Source of the DNA: Bacteroidota bacterium
GTDB taxonomy: Bacteria; Bacteroidota; Bacteroidia; Flavobacteriales; Flavobacteriaceae
NCBI GenBank assembly: GCA_023390775.1
Contig: JAEWCF010000069.1
Span: forward strand, 1 to 6,702
Direction of reading: 5' to 3'
Length of the DNA: 6,702 nucleotides
How positions within the stretch are numbered: the stretch's first letter is position 1; each line of letters starts with the position of its first letter. Of the stretch, positions 1-5,485 are shown piece by piece. The notes beneath the pieces were generated by a model that saw only the letters and a list, made by a program, of their open reading frames with translations, was not told where the DNA came from and searched no databases. Made by a program: the position numbers and the translations under genes.

Positions 1-148
1 AGCAATAAATAAGCAGGATTACGATGACATCGCCCAGGTAAGGCCTGACAAAACCGTCATGGACGAAAATAGCGATGAGCACCTCCACCATGAATAGGAT
101 GAGGGCCGCCAGCGCGTATTTCGGATGAAACGCGAAGATCCGGCGCAT
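1..148 (-). CDS. DUF2809-type small integral membrane protein (N-terminal part, runs off left edge)
   Basis: Only the first 49 codons are inside the window. The translation begins MRRIFAFHPKYALAALILF and continues with a hydrophobic stretch, then HDGFVRPYLGDVIVILLIYC. The block with HD, F, RPY and GDV followed by a hydrophobic helix is what I associate with the DUF2809 family of short multi-pass membrane proteins of unknown function. At least two membrane segments are visible (about residues 12-29 and 39-49). The start is the ATG at 146-148, which shares its A with the TAA stop of guaB (TAATG). That arrangement supports both the start choice and translational coupling to guaB, so the gene is probably cotranscribed with it. 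The family assignment is from memory of the motif and rests on about a third of a typical protein; no function is implied. Confidence 0.72.
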   Translation of the reverse strand, partial: MRRIFAFHPKYALAALILFMVEVLIAIFVHDGFVRPYLGDVIVILLIYC

Positions 149-1620
149 TACCGTGAATAATTCGGGGCTTCCTTGGTGATCGTGACGTTGTGCGGATGGC
201 TTTCGGTAATCCCGCTCGAGGTTATGCGGACAAAACGCCCGGTTTCCTGCAGCGTAGGGATATCCTTCGCACCGCAATAGCCCATCCCGGCGCGCAATCC
301 GCCGATGAACTGCTGCATGCTTTCATTGAGCTCGCCCTTGTAGGGAACGCGGCCCACGATGCCTTCCGGAACCAGTTTCTTGACATCGTCCTCGACGTCC
401 TGGAAATAACGGTCCTTTGAACCTTCCTTCATTGCCTCGACCGAACCCATTCCGCGGTAGGACTTGAATTTCCGGCCTTCGAAAATAATGGTCTCGCCCG
501 GTGATTCCATGGTTCCGGCCAGAAGGGATCCGAGCATGACGCAATCGGCCCCGGCGGCAATGGCTTTTGGAATGTCGCCCGTGTACCGGATCCCACCGTC
601 GGCAATGACCGGCACTCCCGAACCCTTAATGGCAGCCGCCACCTCGAGCACCGCCGAAAACTGGGGGAAACCGACTCCTGCCACCACGCGCGTCGTGCAG
701 ATCGATCCCGGCCCGATCCCGACCTTGACCCCGTCTGCACCGTTCTTTACGAGGTATTTTGCCGCTTCGGACGTGGCAATGTTTCCGACAACCACATCGA
801 TATCGGGAAATTTGGACTTGACGAGCTTGAGCGTCTCTACCACTCCCTTCGTGTGGCCGTGAGCAGTGTCGATGATGATCGCGTCCACGCCGGCCGCAAC
901 CAATGCCGACGCACGATCGATCGCATCACCTGTGACCCCGATAGCAGCCGCAACGCGCAACCTGCCGAACGAATCCTTATTTGCGATCGGTTTTTGGGTG
1001 AGTTTGGTAATGTCTCGGAAGGTGATCAATCCCACGAGTTTATTTTCGCGGTTGACCACGGGCAGTTTCTCTATTTTGTGTCCCTGCAGGATGACCTCGG
1101 CTTCCTGGAGCGATGTACCCTCGGCAGCGATGACAAGGTTTTCGGATGTCATGACCTCGCCGATCGAACGGCTGTTGTCGCGCTCAAACCGAAGGTCACG
1201 GTTGGTCACGATGCCCTGCAGCCCGCCATCGGAACTCACGACGGGAATCCCGCCGATCCCGAATTCCTTCATGGCTTGTTTGGCATCGGCGACGGTGGCG
1301 GTTACGGGCAGCGTCACCGGATCTATGATCATCCCGGACTCGGCGCGTTTGACCTTGCGGACCTTAGCCGCCTGCATCTCGATGGTCATGTTCTTGTGCA
1401 AGACCCCGATTCCGCCTTCGCGTGCCATCGCAATCGCCATCGCGCTTTCGGTCACGGTGTCCATCGCCGCCGAAATGATCGGGACGTTCAGCGATATGTT
1501 TCGGGAAAATCTGGAAACGATGCTGACTTCGCGTGGAAGTACTTCGGAATAATTGGGGACCAGGAGGACATCGTCGTAGGTCAGTCCCTCTCCGACGATC
1601 TTGTTGTTGTGTGCGTTCAT
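148..1620 (-). CDS. guaB: Inosine-5'-monophosphate dehydrogenase (IMPDH)
   Basis: This enzyme oxidises IMP to XMP with NAD+ in the cytoplasm, the committed step of guanine nucleotide synthesis. The product is 490 aa, a normal bacterial IMPDH length. The N-terminal barrel segment carries LTYDDVLLVP (13-22). A Bateman module of two CBS repeats lies at about 93-213. The catalytic loop is GSICTT (305-310) with nucleophile Cys308. Also visible are the IMP-binding ADGGIRYTGDI (340-350), the RGMGS segment (389-393), and the flap EGIVGRVPYKG with Arg424. I chose the ATG at 1618-1620, giving MNAHNNKIVGEG. An in-frame TTG at 1645-1647 would add nine residues, but it lies two bases after a candidate -7 box and so would fall at or before the transcript start. 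The leader contains a perfect inverted repeat. The stop overlaps the start of the next gene by one base. IMPDH identity is very secure. Confidence 0.98.
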   Translation of the reverse strand: MNAHNNKIVGEGLTYDDVLLVPNYSEVLPREVSIVSRFSRNISLNVPIISAAMDTVTESAMAIAMAREGGIGVLHKNMTIEMQAAKVRKVKRAESGMIIDPVTLPVTATVADAKQAMKEFGIGGIPVVSSDGGLQGIVTNRDLRFERDNSRSIGEVMTSENLVIAAEGTSLQEAEVILQGHKIEKLPVVNRENKLVGLITFRDITKLTQKPIANKDSFGRLRVAAAIGVTGDAIDRASALVAAGVDAIIIDTAHGHTKGVVETLKLVKSKFPDIDVVVGNIATSEAAKYLVKNGADGVKVGIGPGSICTTRVVAGVGFPQFSAVLEVAAAIKGSGVPVIADGGIRYTGDIPKAIAAGADCVMLGSLLAGTMESPGETIIFEGRKFKSYRGMGSVEAMKEGSKDRYFQDVEDDVKKLVPEGIVGRVPYKGELNESMQQFIGGLRAGMGYCGAKDIPTLQETGRFVRITSSGITESHPHNVTITKEAPNYSR

Positions 1621-1647
1621 TGCAATTTGCCAGTAGTTAAATTGCAA
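1620..1647 (-). promoter_or_regulatory. Perfect inverted repeat in guaB leader: candidate operator or 5' mRNA hairpin
   Basis: On the coding strand the arms TTGCAATTT (1647-1639) and AAATTGCAA (1628-1620) are exact reverse complements, 9 bp each, separated by 10 bases. The element starts one base after the -7 box and its last base is the A of the guaB ATG. It therefore fills the whole predicted untranslated leader. It could be a repressor site covering the transcription start, or an RNA hairpin occluding the start codon. The symmetry is directly visible; the regulatory role is inferred. Confidence 0.55.
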
Positions 1648-1648
1648 G

Positions 1649-1656
1649 CAAATATA
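1649..1656 (-). promoter_or_regulatory. Candidate guaB promoter, Bacteroidota -7 box TATATTTG
   Basis: TATATTTG fits the Bacteroidota -7 consensus TAnnTTTG and lies 28 bases before the guaB ATG. No TTTG or TTG is found at the expected distance of about 19 bp upstream, so the -33 element is missing or degenerate. The 105-bp gap after the lyase gene makes a separate guaB promoter reasonable. Confidence 0.5.
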
Positions 1657-1725
1657 GTCAAATTTTAGGGTTTGACGGTCTATTTAAGTTCCGTTGGCAT
1701 CCGGTATTTTCATCGGAAACGCACC

Positions 1726-2589
1726 TCAATGATAGGCCGTAAAAATCTTCAGCGCCTCGTTGTACGCGCTCTCGAAACTCATTGGGCGCGTCCCGGTATC
1801 TTCCTTTTGCGCCGTGAAATACGAGAGGAGTTTCTCCGTCGGCATGTTTCCGGTGAGGTCGTCCTTGGCCATCGGGCAACCGCCGAAACCCTGGATCGCA
1901 CCGTCGAATCGCCGGCACCCTGCCTTGTACGCGGCATCGACCTTCTCGAACCAGCGGTCGGGCGTCGTGTGCAGGTGCGCGCCGAATTCAATGTCCGGAT
2001 AGGCAGGAATCAGATTCCTGAACAGGTACTCGATAACCTCGGGCGTTGAAGAGCCCACCGTGTCCGACAGCGACAGTATCTTCACGCCCATCGAAGCCAG
2101 TTTCCCCGTCCACTCGCCCACGATTTCCACGTTCCACGGGTCGCCGTACGGATTTCCGAAGCCCATCGACAGGTACGCGACGCACTTTTTATTGCTCGCG
2201 TCGGCGATCTCGAGGATTTCCTGCAAAGTCACGAGCGATTCGGCGATGGTCTTGTGGGTGTTGCGCATCTGGAAATTCTCCGAAATCGAAAAGGGAAAAC
2301 CCAGGTAGTCGATTGAAGGTTGTTCCCCGGCCATTTTGGCGCCCTGCGTGTTGGCGATGATGGCCAGAAGCTTGCTCGTGGTCTGCGACAGGTCCAGCGC
2401 GGCCAAAACCTCGGCGGTATCCTGCATTTGCGGAATGGCCTTCGGCGACACGAAACTGCCCACGTCGATCGTGTCAAACCCTACCCGGAGCAACGAGCGG
2501 ATGTATTCGATTTTTTTATCGGTAGGGATGAATGTGCGGATGCCCTGCATGGCATCTCGCGGGCATTCGATGATTTTGATGCGGCCCAT
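1726..2589 (-). CDS. 3-Hydroxy-3-methylglutaryl-CoA lyase family protein
   Basis: Members cleave HMG-CoA to acetoacetate and acetyl-CoA, the last step of leucine breakdown, in a metal-dependent TIM barrel. The 287-aa length is normal for a bacterial lyase. Residues visible against the human enzyme: Arg11-Asp12 in PRD (R41/D42); SFVSPK (45-50); Asp176 in LSDTVG (D204); metal-binding His205 and His207 in HLH (H233/H235); Cys238 in GFGGCP (C266); Asn248 and Glu252 in GNMPTE (N275/E279). Two departures stand out. The usual PRDGLQNE reads PRDAMQGI, and the position of human Glu72 is Asp42. I recall the same pattern in other Bacteroidota sequences annotated as this enzyme, so it is probably a lineage form, but a related acyl-CoA lyase activity is possible. 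The start is the ATG at 2587-2589; a later start would lose the PRD motif. The gene follows pyrD by 36 bp, a gap that contains its own promoter-like sequence. Confidence 0.88.
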   Translation of the reverse strand: MGRIKIIECPRDAMQGIRTFIPTDKKIEYIRSLLRVGFDTIDVGSFVSPKAIPQMQDTAEVLAALDLSQTTSKLLAIIANTQGAKMAGEQPSIDYLGFPFSISENFQMRNTHKTIAESLVTLQEILEIADASNKKCVAYLSMGFGNPYGDPWNVEIVGEWTGKLASMGVKILSLSDTVGSSTPEVIEYLFRNLIPAYPDIEFGAHLHTTPDRWFEKVDAAYKAGCRRFDGAIQGFGGCPMAKDDLTGNMPTEKLLSYFTAQKEDTGTRPMSFESAYNEALKIFTAYH

Positions 2590-2593
2590 TGCC

Positions 2594-2624
2594 CAAAGAT
2601 ACGATTCCGCCCGGTTATGCCAAA
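2594..2624 (-). promoter_or_regulatory. Consensus Bacteroidota promoter (TTTG-N19-TATCTTTG) for the lyase gene
   Basis: Coding-strand TTTG (2624-2621), a 19-bp spacer and TATCTTTG (2601-2594) match the Bacteroidota -33 and -7 consensus exactly, including spacing. It fills most of the 36-bp gap between the pyrD stop and the lyase ATG. Only four bases separate the -7 box from the ATG, so transcription would be expected to start at or next to the first base of the start codon. Confidence 0.62.
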
Positions 2625-2625
2625 G

Positions 2626-3648
2626 TTATCGCATCCGCTGCAGGATCCTTTGGTTGATCTGCTTTACAAGTGCGGGGCCTTCATAAATAAATCCCGTGTA
2701 GAGCTGGACAAGGCTTGCCCCGGCCTCGAGCTTTTCGATCGCGTCATCCGCCGAATGGATCCCGCCCACGCCGATGATCGGGAACGCACCGCCGCTCTGC
2801 TCATAAAGGAACCGGATGACCTGCGTACTGCGGTCGCACAGGGGTTTTCCGCTCATGCCGCCGGCCTCCTTTTTATTTTCGTCGGTCAGGCCCTCGCGCG
2901 ATAGCGTGGTATTTGTCGCGATCACGCCGGCAATTCGGGTTTGCGCCACGATATCGATAATGTCCCGAAGCTGCCCCTGGGTAAGATCGGGCGCGATCTT
3001 GAGCAGAATGGGTTTGTGGTGCGGCTTGGTTGCATTGAGATGCTGAAGTTCCGACAAGAGCCCGGTCAAGGGTTCCTTTTCCTGCAGGTCGCGAAGGTTG
3101 GGCGTATTGGGCGAGGATACGTTGACGACAAAATAATCGACAACATCGTAAAGCGCCTCAAAGCATTTGATGTAGTCCGATGCCGCATCTTCATTTGCCG
3201 TGTCCTTGTTCTTGCCGATGTTTCCCCCGATCAAAACGTTCCGGTTTTGCCGAAGCCGTTGCGCAGCCGCCGCGACACCGCCGATGTTGAAGCCCATCAG
3301 GTTGATCAGCGCCGAATCTTTCCGAAGCCTGAACAAACGCTTTTTGGGGTTGCCCGGCTGGGGAAGTGGCGTCAGGGTGCCGATTTCGATAAATCCGAAG
3401 CCGAATGCCGACAATTCGTCAAACAGCTTCGCATCCTTGTCAAAGCCAGCCGCCAGCCCGACGGGATTGGGGAACTTGATGCCGAAGACCTCGCGCTCGA
3501 GCTCGGGCCGACGGATCGAATACGTTTTTTCCACCCATCGGCGTATGGGCGAAAACCTTAAAAAATATTTCAGGGCCGAAAAGGTGAAGTAATGCACCTT
3601 CTCGGGATCGGCCAGGAAAAGAAGCGGCCGGATAATGGATTTGTACAT
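2626..3648 (-). CDS. pyrD: Dihydroorotate dehydrogenase (quinone), class 2
   Basis: This FMN enzyme oxidises dihydroorotate to orotate in pyrimidine synthesis and passes electrons to the membrane quinone pool. At 340 aa it has the class 2 length. The N-terminal extension (about 1-43, with hydrophobic and basic helix-forming sequence) is the part that docks class 2 enzymes on the inner face of the cytoplasmic membrane. Barrel motifs in order: GLAAGFDKDA (64-73), the family signature beginning IGTLTPLPQPGNP (89-101), NLMGFNIGG (116-124), VNVSSPNTPNLR (175-186), LLKIAPDL (215-222), ATNTT (244-248), GGMSGKPL (263-270), GVGGI (293-297) and YTGF (317-320). The catalytic base is Ser179, as in class 2; class 1 enzymes have Cys there. 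Asn176 and Asn181 match the E. coli active-site asparagines. The start is the ATG at 3646-3648, 17 bases after a TAAATTTG box. It is the first gene of the leftward group. Confidence 0.97.
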   Translation of the reverse strand: MYKSIIRPLLFLADPEKVHYFTFSALKYFLRFSPIRRWVEKTYSIRRPELEREVFGIKFPNPVGLAAGFDKDAKLFDELSAFGFGFIEIGTLTPLPQPGNPKKRLFRLRKDSALINLMGFNIGGVAAAAQRLRQNRNVLIGGNIGKNKDTANEDAASDYIKCFEALYDVVDYFVVNVSSPNTPNLRDLQEKEPLTGLLSELQHLNATKPHHKPILLKIAPDLTQGQLRDIIDIVAQTRIAGVIATNTTLSREGLTDENKKEAGGMSGKPLCDRSTQVIRFLYEQSGGAFPIIGVGGIHSADDAIEKLEAGASLVQLYTGFIYEGPALVKQINQRILQRMR

Positions 3649-3656
3649 TGATTATT

Positions 3657-3695
3657 TGGCTTGCACAAATTTAGGCCATAAAAATTTAATGCAGA
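3657..3695 (-). promoter_or_regulatory. Candidate pyrD promoter (TAAATTTG -7 box with extended downstream motif)
   Basis: The -7 box TAAATTTG lies at 3673-3666. TCTG at 3695-3692, 18 bp upstream, is a one-mismatch candidate for the TTTG -33 element. The box continues into TGCAAGCCA (to 3657), a tail almost identical to the one at the pepT promoter. The ATG begins 17 bases after the -7 box. Confidence 0.55.
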
Positions 3696-3709
3696 ATTAA
3701 TTTGGCATT
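3688..3709. promoter_or_regulatory. 22-bp interrupted dyad between divergent promoters (candidate operator)
   Basis: Arms AATGC (3688-3692) and GCATT (3705-3709) are reverse complements and share their centre with the palindrome AATTAATT (3695-3702). Nine of the eleven symmetric positions pair. The dyad overlaps the candidate pyrD -33 element and lies upstream of the response-regulator -7 box, so a bound protein could affect either direction. The A+T-rich context makes some symmetry likely by chance. Confidence 0.3.
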
Positions 3710-3733
3710 CGGCAACCGCTAATGTTATTTGAT

Positions 3734-3741
3734 TAAATTTG
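3734..3741 (+). promoter_or_regulatory. Candidate response-regulator promoter, -7 box TAAATTTG
   Basis: TAAATTTG is an exact TAnnTTTG match, 17 bases before the ATG at 3759. I see no -33 TTTG at suitable spacing; the TTTG at 3701-3704 leaves a 29-bp spacer, which is too long. The box and the pyrD -7 box face away from each other across a 60-bp interval. Confidence 0.45.
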
Positions 3742-3758
3742 GGAAAATCTTAACACCG

Positions 3759-4154
3759 ATGGCCCCTACGCCTTCCCATAGGATTATGCTTATTGAAGAC
3801 GATGCTGACGACCAGTATTTCTTCATGGATGCGCTCGGGATGCTCGACGGTGATTACCAATGCAACATCGTCCCAAATGGCGTCGAGGCTTTGCGCAAAT
3901 TAACTCAGGACGAACTTCCCTCGGTTATTTTTCTCGATCTCAACATGCCCCTGATGAACGGCTATGAATGCCTGGACCGCATCCGCAACAGCGCTGCCCG
4001 GCATGTTCCCGTCGTCGTGATTTCCACTTCCACCAATCCCCGCGATAAAAAACGCGTCGAGGAGCTTGGGGCCCGGGTCTTTCTCGAGAAATCGGGCGAC
4101 CATAAGAAGCTTCGCGTCCAGCTCGCCGATATTTTGCGAACCTTCCTGTTATAA
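3759..4154 (+). CDS. Single-domain response regulator (CheY/Rcp1-like receiver, no output domain)
   Basis: The 131-aa product is one receiver domain and nothing else. Visible features: the acidic pocket LIEDDADD (11-18; Glu13, Asp14, Asp15 region), phosphoacceptor Asp60 in IFLDLNMP (57-64), the conserved hydroxyl position Ser89 in VVVISTS (85-91), and Lys111 in FLEKS (108-112). DLNMPxMNG is typical of Rcp1-type regulators that receive phosphate from phytochrome-like or hybrid histidine kinases. With no DNA-binding or enzymatic domain it probably acts by phosphotransfer or protein contact. No kinase gene is in the window, so it is an orphan here. The start is the ATG at 3759-3761. The open frame reaches an upstream TTG at 3729, but a -7 box at 3734-3741 lies inside that extension, which argues against it. 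It is followed after 41 bp by pepT. Confidence 0.93.
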   Translation: MAPTPSHRIMLIEDDADDQYFFMDALGMLDGDYQCNIVPNGVEALRKLTQDELPSVIFLDLNMPLMNGYECLDRIRNSAARHVPVVVISTSTNPRDKKRVEELGARVFLEKSGDHKKLRVQLADILRTFLL

Positions 4155-4172
4155 GTCCCACCGGCGATTTTG

Positions 4173-4189
4173 TACATTTGTGCAAACCA
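4173..4189 (+). promoter_or_regulatory. Candidate pepT promoter (TACATTTG -7 box with extended downstream motif)
   Basis: TACATTTG (4173-4180) fits TAnnTTTG and is followed by TGCAAACCA, matching the pyrD promoter at 15 of 17 positions. The pepT ATG starts 15 bases after the -7 box. A -33 TTTG is not evident. pepT may also be reached by readthrough from the response regulator, since no terminator is visible in the 41-bp gap. Confidence 0.5.
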
Positions 4190-4195
4190 TCGACC

Positions 4196-5485
4196 ATGCA
4201 ACACCTTATTGACCGTTTCACCAGGTACGTGAAAATCGACACCGAATCCGATTTCAACTCAAAAACAACCCCCAGTACAAAAAAACAACTCGTGCTTTCG
4301 CAGATGCTCGAGGAGGAACTTCGCGCCATCGGCATGCAGGAAGTGACCCGGGACAAGAACGGTTATGTCATGGCGACGCTTCCTTCCAATGTGGAAATGG
4401 ACGTCCCGGTGATCGGCTTCGTTTCGCATTTCGACACCTCACCCGATTTTTCCGGAGCGAACGTCAATCCGCAAATCGTGGAAAATTACGACGGTGGCGA
4501 CATCGTTCTCAACAAGGAAAAAAACATTGTCCTCTCGCCAAAATATTTCAAGGACCTCTTGCTCTACAAAGGCCAGACGCTCATCACAACCGACGGAACG
4601 ACCCTTTTGGGTGCCGACGACAAGGCCGGGATCACCGAAATCGTCTCGGCGATGGAACACATGATCAAAAACCCGCAGATCAAGCACGGAAAAATTCGCG
4701 TCTGCTTCACCCCCGACGAGGAAATCGGGCGCGGCGCCGATCACTTCGATGTTGAAAAATTCGGGGCCCAGTGGGCTTATACGATGGACGGAAGCCAGAT
4801 CGGCGAACTCGAATACGAGAACTTCAACGCGGCCGGGGCCAAGATTACCTTCCGCGGAAAGAGCGTGCACCCGGGTTATGCCAAAAACAAGATGATTTCC
4901 TCCATGCTGGTGGCGCAGGAATTCATGAACATGCTTCCGAAGGACGAGGTTCCGCAGGAAACAAAGGGGTACGAGGGATTTTTCCACATCACCTCGATCA
5001 AGGGACAGATCGAGGAAACGGTGATCGACCTCATTATCCGCGATCACAGCATGAAAAAATTCGAGAAGCGCAAGAGGTTCATCACACAGGCGGTCAGGGA
5101 CATCAATAAAAAATACGCGAAGCGTTTTGGCGGCACGATCGCCGATGCAGAAATCACCGACCAATACTACAACATGAAGGAAAAGGTGTACCCCGTGATG
5201 CACATTGTCAAACTCGCCGAACGCGCCATGAAGGACCTCGGCATCAAGCCCATCATCAAGCCCATCCGCGGCGGCACCGATGGCAGCCGCCTTTCCTATA
5301 TGGGCCTTCCCTGCCCAAACATTTTTGCCGGTGGCCACAATTTTCATGGGAAATACGAGTATGTCCCCGTCGAGAGCATCGCCAAGGCGGTCGAGGTCAT
5401 CATCCGAATCGCCGAACTCACCGCCCTCGAACACGGAATCAAACCAAAAGGCAAGAAACATGGAGGAAAGAAACCAGTGGAATAA
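4196..5485 (+). CDS. pepT: Peptidase T (tripeptide aminopeptidase, M20B family)
   Basis: PepT is a cytoplasmic dizinc aminopeptidase that removes the N-terminal residue from tripeptides. All the expected residues are present: His78 and Asp80 in SHFDTSPDFSG (77-87), bridging Asp141 in LLGADDKAGI (137-146), catalytic Glu175 with Glu176 in FTPDEEIGRGAD (171-182), Asp198 in YTMDGSQIGELEYENF (195-210), and His381 in GGHNFHGKYEYVP (379-391). The dimerisation lid domain falls at about 210-325, with RGKSVHPG at 220-227, and RGGTDGSRLS (358-367) follows. The spacing agrees with the Salmonella enzyme (H78, D140, E173/E174, D196, H379). At 429 aa it is about 20 residues longer than usual, because of a Lys/Gly-rich tail (about 416-429) that overlaps the next gene. 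The start is the ATG at 4196; the in-frame TTG at 4178 is the end of the -7 box itself. Confidence 0.97.
   Translation: MQHLIDRFTRYVKIDTESDFNSKTTPSTKKQLVLSQMLEEELRAIGMQEVTRDKNGYVMATLPSNVEMDVPVIGFVSHFDTSPDFSGANVNPQIVENYDGGDIVLNKEKNIVLSPKYFKDLLLYKGQTLITTDGTTLLGADDKAGITEIVSAMEHMIKNPQIKHGKIRVCFTPDEEIGRGADHFDVEKFGAQWAYTMDGSQIGELEYENFNAAGAKITFRGKSVHPGYAKNKMISSMLVAQEFMNMLPKDEVPQETKGYEGFFHITSIKGQIEETVIDLIIRDHSMKKFEKRKRFITQAVRDINKKYAKRFGGTIADAEITDQYYNMKEKVYPVMHIVKLAERAMKDLGIKPIIKPIRGGTDGSRLSYMGLPCPNIFAGGHNFHGKYEYVPVESIAKAVEVIIRIAELTALEHGIKPKGKKHGGKKPVE

Noticed and set aside
853..1668. Plus-strand open frame of 271 codons
   Set aside because: Entirely antisense to the IMP dehydrogenase gene, whose motifs are unmistakable; its sequence resembles no family and it is a compositional shadow.
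1688..1720. Possible terminator hairpin between the lyase stop and guaB (GTTCCG with CGGAAAC)
   Set aside because: The stem is short and bulged, the loop is 20 bases and no U run follows on the minus strand.
2941..3561. Plus-strand open frame of 206 codons
   Set aside because: Antisense to pyrD, which has a full set of class 2 motifs; no recognisable domain or promoter.
3701..3704. TTTG as a -33 element for the response-regulator promoter
   Set aside because: The spacer to the TAAATTTG box would be 29 bp, well beyond the usual 19-21 bp.
5280..5459. N-terminal extension of the YdeI-family gene to an upstream start
   Set aside because: These 60 codons lie inside conserved pepT coding sequence (active-site His381 region), and the family length is met by the ATG at 5460.
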